Source: Ceratodon purpureus
Taxonomy: Eukaryota; Streptophyta; Bryopsida; Pseudoditrichales; Ditrichaceae
Length of the DNA: 64,000 bases
Direction: 5' to 3'
NCBI GenBank assembly: GCA_014871385.1
Contig: CM026421.1
Span: forward strand, 28,064,435 to 28,128,434
The notes under the pieces are model-generated. The model did no database searches and had not been told where the DNA came from. It saw nothing but the letters and a program-made list of their open reading frames with translations. A program made the position numbers and the translations under genes. Shown one piece after another: positions 26,283-36,011 of the stretch (its first letter is position 1; each line of letters begins with the position of its first letter).

Positions 26283-26298
26283 TTTAGCCTTCCCTCGA
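26283..26298 (-). other. polypurine tract of the Gypsy element
   Basis: Read on the minus strand, TCGAGGGAAGGCTAAA directly precedes the 3' LTR start TGTTACAGGG. Purine-rich DNA at this position primes plus-strand synthesis in LTR elements. Confidence 0.6.
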
Positions 26299-26325
26299 AG
26301 CTTGCAATCGGTCCCAGATTGCGGA

Positions 26326-28518
26326 TCAGCCACGCGTGCGTCGGTAGGCGGGTCTTCTATCGGGCCTGGTTTCTTCCCTCGGTAGCTGGGCGCGGCGTCT
26401 TGGGGGTGCTTGATGCCCATAAATTGCGGCTATGGCTGCACCAACACCTCTATGTATCAGGTTATGCGTTATCCGGGACGTCATGGCATGCTGATATACA
26501 TCATACACTGTTTTTCCTAGAATCTTATTGCATGCGGGGCATTGCACCTGACTAGCCTCGGGATTACTATAGAGGGCGATGAGATCAGGGTTAGCTTCAA
26601 AGTATTGTGTGACTTCCTGAATGGCAATCGCTAGCTCCTCCTCGGCCTCTTCTTCATCACTGTTCTGCTCTTCTAAGTCAAATTCCTCTTCTATTTTTCT
26701 TAATGCTTCTTTGTGAGTTCTAAAGGACTTGGGTTTCGGGGGTACCGTGGGGTTAACTTGGCTTGGTGCAGCTTGTGGTGCCGCTGGCAGGCGTGGTGAA
26801 GGCTGTGGAGTATCCTCCTGATTGGTCAAGTGCTCCGGGATATCCACGCGTTCTGCTTGGTCGGCAAGGTTGACCATGACCGGGCTGGGCGGCTGTAGAT
26901 CTTCTTGGACTTGGAGCCCTGGGCTGGTTGGTGCGGGTGCCATGGCTGGCTGGTCCATAGCTCGCTGCGGGAGCAGGGACAGGGCTTCCATGTCTTCATT
27001 GTCTAGCTCCATGTCTTCTAACTCCATGTTCTCCCAAGCATTTTCCGATTGTTCCAATTCCAGCGTAGCCAGTGCATTGTCAATGCAATAATCCATGAAT
27101 TCCTTGGGTGGTTCTGCCGAGGTGGAGGGATGGTCCAGCAACCATTTGTATGCATTAGATGCAATCAAATTGGCAGCATTATGCACCCACCCCACCTTGT
27201 TAGCTTCAAAGTCTTCCATGCATTGTTCCATCGCGATTTTCTCCTCCTGGAGGTGCGTGTTATCCTCGGTCTCCTGTGAATGTTGTCCCTGTTTTAGCGT
27301 GTCGTTGTGTGCTGTTAGGGCTTTGCATCTGGCTAGATACTCCTGGCTCTGTTGTTCCAGTCCTTGGGCGCGTTCCACGGCGTTTGCTTTTTCCTTGGTC
27401 AAAACGTCGACATGATCCTGTGTGGCTCTAAGTTCCAATTCAAGGTTCGCCACCTGGTGTCGAAGGTTCGTCAGTGTCTGTTCCTTCTCCTCCAGCTGCT
27501 CACGATACTCCGTGTGTGTGTTTGACAGGGTACGATGTGCCTGCTCTCGGATTCCTTGGACAGCTGCGGCGAACTTGCGTTTGTACTTGTCTTCAATGCC
27601 CTTGTGCTCTTGTAAGATAGCCGTCTCCGCCTGCTCTGTGGTGTTGATCCATTGGAGCATCTCCCCCACGCAATCGGCAAAAGCAGCAGTATGTGCTGCG
27701 AACTTGGTGGCGCATGGTCCCATGGTTGTGGACGTCTCTGTCTCCTTGGTTGACTCTGCATTCCGTGGACGCTTGCTGGGGCCGGGCAGCTCTGGATCCC
27801 GAGTCGCTGCTGCTGCAAGGTCACGCTGGACATCGAGAAAGGTACCCATGAGAGGGCCTCGGTTGTGTCGCCGGTAGAAGGCCAGGTAATTAGCGATGTA
27901 GGAGGTGAGGAAGGGCCCAATCGGGCTGCTGTAATTTGCACGCTGCCTGTGACCTCGGAGCTGGATCCGGAAGTTCTCTTCGACCAGGAGACCCCAGTTG
28001 ACCTTGGCGCCTTGGTCTGCCATGAGCAGGAGACTCAATTGCTCCGGCAGAATGCCGTTGCAATTGTTTTGAAAATAGACCTGACTCAAGACTCTACGCA
28101 TACGAGAAAACCAAGGATCCTGGATATGATTTCCCAAGGCAAACACGTCGTACCTGCCATAATCCTTCAACTGGAGGCTGCCCACGCGAGCCGCTATGTC
28201 TGGCTTTGGATGTCCGCAGGTCTCGCTCCACGCCGTGACTCCCAAGCCATCCCAACCGAAGAATTTGTGCAAATAGCGACTTGAGAACTGGACCTCGATT
28301 CCTTCGACTACTCCTGAAGGGAACTGCTCTGTCTCGCTCCGGGTCCGCATCGAGGTAACAAACTCTGTACAATGCTTGGTGTTGACCTTGGACTCTACCA
28401 ATGTGCAGTAGCGCGCTAATCCTACCCTTGTGTTCCAGATGAGGTCGGGCTGGCGTTTCCATTCCGAAATCATTCTGGGCACATGAAATGGGGGCGTGAC
28501 CTTCTTCCTGCGCTCCAT
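26326..28518 (-). CDS. third ORF of the Gypsy element (plant-transposon-protein-like, coiled coil, C2H2-like finger)
   Basis: 730 residues, intact, starting with ATG at 28518, 109 bp after the pol stop, and ending 44 bp before the 3' LTR. The N-terminal ~230 residues carry VEVQFSSRYLHKFFGWDG-type and LPEQLSLLLMADQGAKVNWG-type blocks resembling the 'putative plant transposon protein' domain seen in extra ORFs of plant retroelements; this is from memory and is a likeness only. A long coiled coil follows (about 275-455), then an acidic, Pro-rich linker, and a finger near the end (CPACNK ... H-x7-H) with a basic tail. It has no signal peptide or membrane segment, so it is not envelope-like. Function unknown; RNA binding or particle assembly are possible. 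Confidence 0.8.
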   Translation of the reverse strand: MERRKKVTPPFHVPRMISEWKRQPDLIWNTRVGLARYCTLVESKVNTKHCTEFVTSMRTRSETEQFPSGVVEGIEVQFSSRYLHKFFGWDGLGVTAWSETCGHPKPDIAARVGSLQLKDYGRYDVFALGNHIQDPWFSRMRRVLSQVYFQNNCNGILPEQLSLLLMADQGAKVNWGLLVEENFRIQLRGHRQRANYSSPIGPFLTSYIANYLAFYRRHNRGPLMGTFLDVQRDLAAAATRDPELPGPSKRPRNAESTKETETSTTMGPCATKFAAHTAAFADCVGEMLQWINTTEQAETAILQEHKGIEDKYKRKFAAAVQGIREQAHRTLSNTHTEYREQLEEKEQTLTNLRHQVANLELELRATQDHVDVLTKEKANAVERAQGLEQQSQEYLARCKALTAHNDTLKQGQHSQETEDNTHLQEEKIAMEQCMEDFEANKVGWVHNAANLIASNAYKWLLDHPSTSAEPPKEFMDYCIDNALATLELEQSENAWENMELEDMELDNEDMEALSLLPQRAMDQPAMAPAPTSPGLQVQEDLQPPSPVMVNLADQAERVDIPEHLTNQEDTPQPSPRLPAAPQAAPSQVNPTVPPKPKSFRTHKEALRKIEEEFDLEEQNSDEEEAEEELAIAIQEVTQYFEANPDLIALYSNPEASQVQCPACNKILGKTVYDVYQHAMTSRITHNLIHRGVGAAIAAIYGHQAPPRRRAQLPREETRPDRRPAYRRTRG

Positions 28519-28626
28519 GGTGGCTAACTCGGGGACTAAATGTGTAGTGTGCAGGGGAGGAGCAGCAATGCGGAGTGGCGCGCTGTAGCAATAGAGAGAG
28601 GAGAGCGCACTGTTGGTTGGGACTGA

Positions 28627-31600
28627 CTATAGGAGAAAGGAGAAGAAGGCAGCCCTCTGTACCCACGGATTAGAGAGACGAGTTGGCCTTGGCGGCCTTG
28701 AATTGACAAGGGAGGCTCTCCATGGTCTGCTGAGGCTGATGGCTGGGTATCCTTGGGTATGATGATGGGCTAGCGGGGTTCGTGGCGGCTGAGTCCCCAT
28801 GATGCGGGAGGTAGGGAGTGCTGAGGCTGTCCCATTGATGGGATGTTCCATGAAGTCCTGGGTGTCCAAGAAGCTGATCTCGACCAAGCTTACATGGACT
28901 GCCATGGTGTCCATGTCTTGTTGGGGCTGCTGCGCAGTATTGCTTTCTTCTGAGTCTGTCGCATTTTGAGCCTCGGTTGCCAAGGTCTTAAAAATTTCTC
29001 CTAAGCTAAGCTGAGGGGTGGTTGTAGCATTTTTAGAATGATAATGTTTTAATTTTGTTGAGTTAACAATGGTTGCATGTGTGTCAAAATTCTCACTATT
29101 AACCAAGAGCATAGTATTATTAGGTAATACTAATTGAACCCTGTATGGCCCGTACCATATAGAATCGAATTTGGTTTTGCGTATCTTGGGATCCCTGGGG
29201 CACCATAAAACCTGGTCACCTTTCTGAAATATGCGTGGAGGCTGGGAAGCTTGAAAATACCGGGTGCTCAATTCTTGTTTGTAAACTATGTTTTTGATGG
29301 CGGATGCCCGAACTTCTTCCAGTGCATGAATATCTTGGATCCAGGCAGCAAGGACTCGATGAGGGCTGTAATCCTTTGGCTGCAGGGTTTGAAACCTGGG
29401 CGCGATATACTCCGTGGGCAAAAGAGGCTGAGTGCCATAAACCATTTCAAAGGGACTGACCTGAGTGGCAGTCTTGATTGCTACCCTATATGCCCACAAG
29501 GCTGCTGGGAGACAGTCCCCCCAATCGGATTGATTTGCATGGATGAACCTGCGTAACATGTTGATCAAGGTTTTATTAGTAGACTCTACTTGGCCGTTTC
29601 CTTGGGGATAATATACTATACTTGTTCTATGTTTTATGACATGATTTTCCATTAAGTCTTCAATGACTCCATTAACAAAATGGGAGCCTTGGTCTGATAT
29701 GATTTCCAAGGGGCAACCAAATCGAGTGATAATGTTTTCGTAGATAAAGGTCGCGGTTACCATGGCAGTGTTGGTACGTAATGGTTTGGCTTCGGCCCAT
29801 TTGGTGGTATAATCCGTGGCAACTATAATATATTTGTAACCCTGTCTTGTAGCCGGTTTAATTGGGCCAACAAAGTCTAGGCCCCATCGTTGAAAAGGGC
29901 CGAGGGGTGGTATGGATTTCAGGGGCACTCGACCTTGGTATTGGAAATTTGTTGTGGAAACTTGGCAAGCATGGCAGTTTTTAACATACTCATGGACGTC
30001 TTTGTGCAGTGTGGGCCACCAATAACGAGCAGCCAGGATTTTCTTAATTGTTGTCTCGGGTCCTTGGTGGCCGCCTGCTGGGCCGTCATGGAGAATGGTC
30101 ATGAGATTTTGCTCTTGCCCCGTGGGAACGCAAAGCCTGATTTCTTGATCAATGCCTCGGCGGTACAATTGTCCCTGGACCATGGTGTAAGGTAATGTAT
30201 TCCGGACAAAACTAACGCGTCGAGTTCCTGATAAATTGACAGGGGTTATTCCTGTGGTTAAGTATCGTATAATGTCACCTCGCCAGTCTGTAGGAATGTC
30301 CACGTCCAGGCTAGCGGCTTGAAGGTATGGCTCATTAAAGGAGTCGTCGATGCCCTCTTCGGTAGCCTGGGGATCCCTGGATAAGTAGTCTGCAACTATG
30401 TGTCTCTTTCCTGGCACATACACTACTTCGAAATCGTACTCTATGAGTATCATGATCCACCTTGCTACTCGGCCAGTGACCAAAGGCTGATTGACGAGGT
30501 ACGATAAGCTGTGATGATCTACCATGAAACGGAACTTGTTGCCTAGTAAGTAGTGACGGAATTTTTTAACAACGTACATCATAGCTAAGGCCTCTCTTTC
30601 CGTTGTGGAATAATTCCTTTCTGCTTGATTTAATAGTCGACTAGCATAGGCAACGGGCTGATCATATTTGCCGTTCAGATTCTGGGCTAACATGACCCCT
30701 ACTGCAATATTAGATGCATCCGTGTGTACATGGAAAGGCTTGGTCCAGTCAGGGGCGATCAAAATTGGTGCATTAGAATATGCAACCTTAATTTTTTCCA
30801 AGGCGGCCTGGGCTGCAGGGATCCAATCTTGGGGGTACTTGTACTTGGCATGGTTAAGTGCAGTTATGGGTGCAGTGATATGGGCCAGTTTCTCGATATA
30901 TATCCTATTGAACTGTGACAGACCCAAAAGCCTTTGAACACCTTTCTGATCCGTGGGAGGCGTGATTTCCATGATGTCCTTGATCTTCTCAGGGTCAGGA
31001 AGTTTTCCATACTTACAAACTATGTAACCCAAGATTACCCCGGCTAAAAATAAGAACATGCACTTCTCGGCATTTAAACTTACCCAATTAGTCCTGCAAG
31101 CTTGGAAAATCTGTCGAAGGTGCGTAACATGGTCCTTTATTTGTCCATACACGGTACCATCATCTAAATAGATTCTGAAGAATCTTTTTAAATAGGGTCT
31201 AAAGATCAACTCCATGACTCTTTGAAAAGTCATAGGGGCGTTTTTAGCCCCAAATGGCATTCTTTCAAACTGATAAGGCCCCCATTCAGTTGAGAAAGCT
31301 GTTTTATTTTTGTCTTGTTTTGCCATGGCTACTTGGTAATATCCAGAAAAACAATCTAAAAAAGAATACATTTCATGGCCGGCTACTTCAGCAATGATTT
31401 CTTCCATGTAAGGCAAGGGGTAATGGTCCTTCTTGGTGGCCGCGTTTAACTTTCGGAAATCAACACAGATTCGAAGTGTGCCGTTTTTCTTAGGAATGAT
31501 TACCATGGGAGATAACCAGGGAGCAGCATCCACAGGCGAGATGAATTTAGCTTGGAGTAATTTATCAAGTTCGGCCTTGACTCTTACTGCGTAATTGGGA

Positions 31601-33129
31601 TTCATGCAATACCTACGTTGTTGTACAGGTGTAGCGTTAGGTATGAGGTCTATAGTGTGTTCCGCTAGGGTGCTTGGGATTCCTTTCAGATCCTCATGTC
31701 CCCATGCAAAAATGTCCTGGTATTCATGAAATAGTTTGATTGCTGCTTTTTTCACATGGTTTGGTGCATCTGCATTGATCTTGATGAACTTAGGCTTTTC
31801 CGAGGTGCCCAGATTTACCAGTTCTACTCTATCCTTGGCTCCATGGGTCCATCCTGTGATGACTTCTTGCTGCAAGGCTTGGGTAGCTGGCGTAGCTTGT
31901 ACTGTTACTGTTTCTTGAATTTCTTGGGAAAAATGCAAGGGTATGTCCAGTTTATCCTGGTCGGTTATCATGCTAGCTAAATGAATTTCTGCTAAGGGAA
32001 TCAGATCCGGGTTGGCCTGGAATACCATGGCTTCCTGTTTCGGTGAGAGTCCCTGTACCCAATTGGTTCCAGCTTTGTGCCGAATCTGGTTAGCCTTAGC
32101 CCTGGTTATACAACTATCCACGGGAATGATAACTGTTTTTCCTTGGCGCTGGATGCGGATCTGATTTTGCGACCAGTCATGGATAGCATTCATGTCCCGT
32201 AACCAGGGTCGGCCAAGGATTACCGGAAAGTTACTACTATCAGGCATATCAATGACCACAAACGTAGCTGGTGTGGAAATTCCATGGGTGGTAATAGCAA
32301 CCATGGAGAGTATTCCCAGGGGTGTAACCGGGGCATCATTGGCCATCCTAAGTATAAATTGTGCGAGCTTGGGGGAAGGTAAACCTAAATGTTTTCTAAG
32401 ATGGTTGCTAATGACATTGACACCTGAGCCTCCATCGACTAATACATTAGTCAATTCATGGTTTCCAAGCTGTAAGTGGATGACCGCGGCATCAGGGTCT
32501 AACGTGGTGGCGTTGACTTCAATGACTTCAGGACCCTCTGTTCCCTTGGGTAGCGAGGCTTGTTGTAAGTATTTTTGAAGCTCTGGACTCAACTGCAGTA
32601 GTTTGGACAGGGTGATGGTTACGTTAGTATCTTCTAAAATTTGCTGGATAGGGACGTCCTGGCTGGTGCTTTCCAATCCTCCTTGTAAGTTTTGACGGAT
32701 TCCATGAAGGCGATCCCAGTGATTTTCTGGGAATGGTTTCCTTGGTTCTACTACATGGTCATCCGGGGCTCCTTTAGATCGCGTGGTTACTACTGCAGTG
32801 CTTATCGTAGACACAGAGGTTTCAGTTCCATGTACTTCCGTCAATGTGACACCTCCTCGCCTGGGATTCCCTGGAGTTTTGGAGTTATCTTGGTTACCTT
32901 GATTCCCTGAACGATACTGGGCCCATCTCTGATGCAGTTGAGGGCAGTCTCTGCGTCGGTGAATTGTGGATCCACATTCCCAGCAGGCATCGTTCCTGCC
33001 AGGTTGAAAAGCGTCAACGTTAACTTCCTCGGGATACACGGCCGCCGTGGTAGGGCGAGGGCGCTTGTTATCTTCAGGGCGAATTGGATGTTGGCGTACC
33101 AGCATCGGCCACCATGAATTTTCCCACAA
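28627..33129 (-). CDS. pol: Gypsy pol polyprotein (protease, RT, RNase H, integrase)
   Basis: 1500 codons without a stop. By residue: a CCHC zinc knuckle at 49-62 (C-x2-C-x4-H-x4-C), so the classical gag knuckle is in this frame; a retropepsin-like site VDGGSG near 232; reverse transcriptase with IYLDDG at 654-657; RNase H with HTDAS near 804; integrase with H1014/H1021/C1052/C1055 zinc site and D1085, D1146, E1182 as catalytic triad; then a GPY-type module (WYGPYRVQLVLPNN). No chromodomain. The frame is -1 relative to the gag domain frame and overlaps it for 289 bp; I see no canonical slippery heptamer. All catalytic motifs look intact, consistent with a recently active element. Confidence 0.95.
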   Translation of the reverse strand: MWENSWWPMLVRQHPIRPEDNKRPRPTTAAVYPEEVNVDAFQPGRNDACWECGSTIHRRRDCPQLHQRWAQYRSGNQGNQDNSKTPGNPRRGGVTLTEVHGTETSVSTISTAVVTTRSKGAPDDHVVEPRKPFPENHWDRLHGIRQNLQGGLESTSQDVPIQQILEDTNVTITLSKLLQLSPELQKYLQQASLPKGTEGPEVIEVNATTLDPDAAVIHLQLGNHELTNVLVDGGSGVNVISNHLRKHLGLPSPKLAQFILRMANDAPVTPLGILSMVAITTHGISTPATFVVIDMPDSSNFPVILGRPWLRDMNAIHDWSQNQIRIQRQGKTVIIPVDSCITRAKANQIRHKAGTNWVQGLSPKQEAMVFQANPDLIPLAEIHLASMITDQDKLDIPLHFSQEIQETVTVQATPATQALQQEVITGWTHGAKDRVELVNLGTSEKPKFIKINADAPNHVKKAAIKLFHEYQDIFAWGHEDLKGIPSTLAEHTIDLIPNATPVQQRRYCMNPNYAVRVKAELDKLLQAKFISPVDAAPWLSPMVIIPKKNGTLRICVDFRKLNAATKKDHYPLPYMEEIIAEVAGHEMYSFLDCFSGYYQVAMAKQDKNKTAFSTEWGPYQFERMPFGAKNAPMTFQRVMELIFRPYLKRFFRIYLDDGTVYGQIKDHVTHLRQIFQACRTNWVSLNAEKCMFLFLAGVILGYIVCKYGKLPDPEKIKDIMEITPPTDQKGVQRLLGLSQFNRIYIEKLAHITAPITALNHAKYKYPQDWIPAAQAALEKIKVAYSNAPILIAPDWTKPFHVHTDASNIAVGVMLAQNLNGKYDQPVAYASRLLNQAERNYSTTEREALAMMYVVKKFRHYLLGNKFRFMVDHHSLSYLVNQPLVTGRVARWIMILIEYDFEVVYVPGKRHIVADYLSRDPQATEEGIDDSFNEPYLQAASLDVDIPTDWRGDIIRYLTTGITPVNLSGTRRVSFVRNTLPYTMVQGQLYRRGIDQEIRLCVPTGQEQNLMTILHDGPAGGHQGPETTIKKILAARYWWPTLHKDVHEYVKNCHACQVSTTNFQYQGRVPLKSIPPLGPFQRWGLDFVGPIKPATRQGYKYIIVATDYTTKWAEAKPLRTNTAMVTATFIYENIITRFGCPLEIISDQGSHFVNGVIEDLMENHVIKHRTSIVYYPQGNGQVESTNKTLINMLRRFIHANQSDWGDCLPAALWAYRVAIKTATQVSPFEMVYGTQPLLPTEYIAPRFQTLQPKDYSPHRVLAAWIQDIHALEEVRASAIKNIVYKQELSTRYFQASQPPRIFQKGDQVLWCPRDPKIRKTKFDSIWYGPYRVQLVLPNNTMLLVNSENFDTHATIVNSTKLKHYHSKNATTTPQLSLGEIFKTLATEAQNATDSEESNTAQQPQQDMDTMAVHVSLVEISFLDTQDFMEHPINGTASALPTSRIMGTQPPRTPLAHHHTQGYPAISLSRPWRASLVNSRPPRPTRLSNPWVQRAAFFSFLL

Positions 33130-34026
33130 TTAGAACATGGCACCAAGGCGGGTCGAGTTTCTGGGCGGACATTAGGTAAGGGCAGCAAAGGAGCTTGGAT
33201 TTTGTTTAATGCTCCTAGTTCTCTACTAATGTCATTAGCAGCCATAACTATATCCTGCAAGGTCTTGACTCTACGGATCACTATTCCTTGTTGTATCCAT
33301 GGTAACAATCCCTTTTTGAACCATTCACAAAGATAATCCTCCTCAGGACGCTGGCTTAATTTGTCTGCCACTTGTTTGAATCGGTCATAAAATTTGTCCA
33401 CTGGTTCGCTTTTTTCTTGTGCAATGCTTCCCAGGGCTCTCAACACTTCCGAGCTGGTCTTGAGTTTTCTGAATTTATGTAGAAAACTTTGCTCCATTTT
33501 GTCCCAAGTGGCATGGGAATGTTCAGTCTCAAAGTCGATATACCAATTGATGTGGTTGCCTTGGAGGGTTGTACCAAAAATATTTTGTAAATCGGCAGTA
33601 TTAGTGACGCCATTTGTTCGAGCGATAACCTTGAATCTCCTGACGTGCCAATCTGGATCGCCAGATTCATCAAACACTGGGTAGGAGATCTTGGGAAGCT
33701 TGGAATGTTTGTGTGTGTCATTCTGACTAGGTGGCGTGGCAGCAGTGTGATTTTCCTGAGGTATGGTAGCGGATCTAAGTGCCTGAGGAAGAGCTTGGGA
33801 AGCTTGTGGTGGTGTTGATGGTTTCTTGGTTTCTGCTTTCTTGTAGAGTTTGATACTGGGCGCTAAGCGTTTCCAGTCTGGCATTAGTGGCCTCATTCTT
33901 GGCCACTAGGTCGGTCATTTGCTTTCTCATCCATACCAAAAATTCCTTGGTGGTTTCTTGGTCATCTTGGTTGGCAGCTTCTTCTGCTTCGTTTATCCCT
34001 TCCAGGAGGAGTTTTCGTGGAGGCAT
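32841..34026 (-). CDS. gag: Gypsy gag, with an internal frame change
   Basis: Begins with ATG at 34026 (MPPRKLLLEGINEAEEA), an acidic coiled-coil N-terminus. This frame stops at 33775, but the capsid-type domain (YPVFDESGDPDWHVRRF ... HSHATWDKMEQSFLHKF) runs on in another frame open from 33896. A one-base change between 33790 and 33896 is the simplest explanation. The capsid frame ends with a first finger-like CSNCGKIHGGRCW at about 33080-33120, then overlaps pol. MPPRK and pol share a frame, so the shifts cancel. Gag packages element RNA into particles. As it stands, this copy would need frameshifting or complementation. Confidence 0.85.
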
Positions 34027-34064
34027 GGTGTACTAGTTTAGTGGTTTCGAGGTACCTCAGTATT

Positions 34065-34088
34065 CCATCCCCAGCATGGTCGCCAAAA
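34065..34088 (-). other. primer-binding region of the Gypsy element
   Basis: On the minus strand, just inside the 5' LTR end (CCCCAGCTAACA), the sequence reads TTTTGGCGACCATGCTGGGG. This resembles the TGGCGCCGTTGCCGGGGA-type tRNA-primed site common in plant Gypsy elements. Which tRNA primes it cannot be settled by eye. Confidence 0.55.
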
Positions 34089-34749
34089 TGTTAGCTGGGG
34101 TCAGGGATGGAAATACTAGGCAGGGAGATCAGGGGTTTTAAGAGAAGGGAGCAAGGTTCTCAAGGAGGCCACGGTTTTAGGGGTAGTGGGACACGGTCAC
34201 CAGGAGCGACTGTCCTAGTGTGGGGACTCGGACCGTTAGTATACCTAGCGTAAGCTAGCCATGGTAGGTCAGGGAAGGTGAGAGAGTGATGCTGCTGCTA
34301 CTCGATTTTCTACTAGGAAATGAGAGTGCAAGGCCTAGAGAACTTCCGAGACACTGTGGGCAGGAGCCAAGGGCCCGAGGAGTGCAAGAGGTGTGGTAGA
34401 GTAACGGCCAGAGAGAAAGACAAAGAGTTTAGAGGGTTAGGGTTGAGCAATCAGAGTCAGAACGTAGGCAATCAGTAAGCCGCAAGGGGAGTTTGTGCAT
34501 TACAACAGAGAGTGCAAGTAATTCCAAGTATCCAGGTCAGGGCCACACACGGCCCCTGCTACCTCTACTGCGTCTCTAACCAACAAAATATCAAAGAGTG
34601 TAAGTTCTGGCCTCCTAGCTACCTTGTTATACTTGTGTTTTCCTAAATTCTTGGTCGAACTGTTGCTTCCTAGCGGCAACTGCTACTTCTTCTGCTAGTC
34701 TTCACTGCTCCTTGTCTTCCTTGGTTGTTGTGGATGTTGCCCTGTAACA
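34089..34749 (-). repeat. LTR (5' LTR of the minus-strand element)
   Basis: Copy of 25618-26282, TGTTAGCTGG to CTGTAACA, 661 bp. It should hold the element's promoter; no TATA box is obvious on the minus strand. Confidence 0.96.
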
Positions 34750-34754
34750 ATAAC
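34750..34754 (+). repeat. target-site duplication, right copy (ATAAC)
   Basis: Matches 25613-25617 and confirms a single clean insertion. Confidence 0.93.
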
Positions 34755-35137
34755 CCTTTTGCACATGCAAATTCTAATCCTTGTGAACTTTTGATTGTCA
34801 AATCTAGATGTCGCCTCTTGAACCACTTGATCTAACTATCTCTAGGAATGCCATCTCTAAATGGTGTCCCTCTCTCTTTCGCAATTGTTGCTACCTTCAA
34901 ACACAATTGCTGCTACCTTTAAATACAATTGCTGCATTGACAGGGGATATCCAATTTCTTGCATCTTGATCATGTAAGCCTTCAATGCCCTCTCCTCCTC
35001 TTCACTCAATACTGTAGGAGGTCCCTTCTTTCTACTTAGAGTTTTTCCATAAACATGATCTGCTAATGAGGTGGAAGGTATGTATCCCTACATTTCCACA
35101 AGCCTCTACTGATGAAATGGCTGCCTTTAACGTGGTG
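34755..35137 (-). pseudogene. pogo/Tigger-like transposase, N-terminal (CENP-B type HTH) part
   Basis: Minus strand: TLKAAISSVEACGN, then IPSTSLADHVYGKTLSRKKG (the 'P.sTL..r..g' helix-turn-helix of pogo transposases), PTVLSEEEERALKAYM, then in a new frame FRDGIPRDS, a TAG where Trp is expected, and IKWFKRRHLDLTIKSSQG. This last block is the CENP-B/Tigger DNA-binding signature. A short in-frame repeat (CAATTGCTGCTACCTT units) lies near 34885-34940. Frame changes and the TAG show it is dead. It continues, across the Gypsy insertion, at 25617-24006. Confidence 0.75.
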
Positions 35138-35171
35138 CATTAGGGGAAAAATGAGGTCTCCAACGGGCCTT
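35138..35171 (+). repeat. terminal inverted repeat, left
   Basis: CATTAGG, 10 variable bases, then GGTCTCCAACGGGCCTT. A hairpin (AGGCAGCCC...GGGCTGCCT, 35175-35201) follows immediately. Confidence 0.85.
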
Positions 35172-36011
35172 GTAAGGCAGCCCGGATTAGGTGGGCTGCC
35201 TGCCCAAAACCCCCTCTGTCGCTGTCAGCAGGGGTCTGAAACGCTGCCCGAAGCGGACGGACGGGAGTTGCGTGGCCGGGTTTTGCCTCGTTGGCGAGAG
35301 GGCGTGGACGGTGGTTGTTGAGCGCCAAGGAGTGGGATTTATTGCTCGGCGATTAATGAAGTGCCTCGATCCGTTGCCTCGATCCACGGATTGTTCGAGT
35401 TGTTGCCACAACGGTCTGGGCGCGATGGCGCCACAGGCTCTACGCCGTTCAGCACCAAGAAAACGAAGCGCCCTGTTCTGCTTCAAGCAAGTCGTTGTTG
35501 GCACTGTGGGACGCACAATCGTATGTGATTTGCGAGAAAGATTCCGACTGGCGATGGCGCCCCAGACCGGAGGAGCAAAATTGAGATTGCAATTCATTTC
35601 TTGGCAGCGTCCGCTGGCAGCGACGGCGGCGAGGGGTTGTTCTCAGTCGGCGACCAAGGTTTCAACGAAGAGATGAAAACTGATGTACTTGAAAGGAAGG
35701 TAAGTTAACCTAATTCGATAAACCTTTGTGGGGTGTTCAGGGGCTACTGGATTTTTGAGCAATTTGAATTTCGATTTCATTAGCCCTTGCTGCCACAACG
35801 GCATAAGGCAATGTAGGTTTCGTGGTCGATAGCGCTTGTAGATGCCACGCAGGTCTATCGAATTAGGTTCGGAGTATTTGAGGTTGTGAATTCAGTTTTT
35901 CATTGGGTGTAGGAGGTGTCCGAAGATCAGAACAAGTTCTCTCGAATAACAGCAAATCACCAAGTGTGACCAGGGGAGATTCAATCAAGATTACCGACTA
36001 TAGGGTCCACG

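Larger units (their letters stand above)
25618..34749 (-). mobile_element. complete Ty3/Gypsy LTR retrotransposon, minus orientation
   Basis: A 9132-bp element with LTRs at both ends, a 5-bp target duplication, a primer-binding region beside the right LTR and a purine tract beside the left LTR. Coding order in its own sense: gag (34026-32841), pol (33129-28627), third ORF (28518-26326). Pol order is protease, RT, RNase H, integrase, which is Ty3/Gypsy. No chromodomain follows the GPY/F module, so it is not a chromovirus. The LTRs differ at only about seven bases and two small indels in some 660 bp, so insertion is recent. It sits inside a decayed pogo-like transposase gene. Confidence 0.96.

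Noticed and set aside
26322..28666. Plus-strand and off-frame minus-strand ORFs (for example 27422-27877, 28094-28666)
   Set aside because: Shadows of the Gypsy third ORF on the minus strand.
35191..35676. 161-codon plus-strand frame and overlapping minus-strand frames near the left transposon end
   Set aside because: Overlaps the terminal region and leader; no motif; frames are open on both strands because of GC-rich composition.
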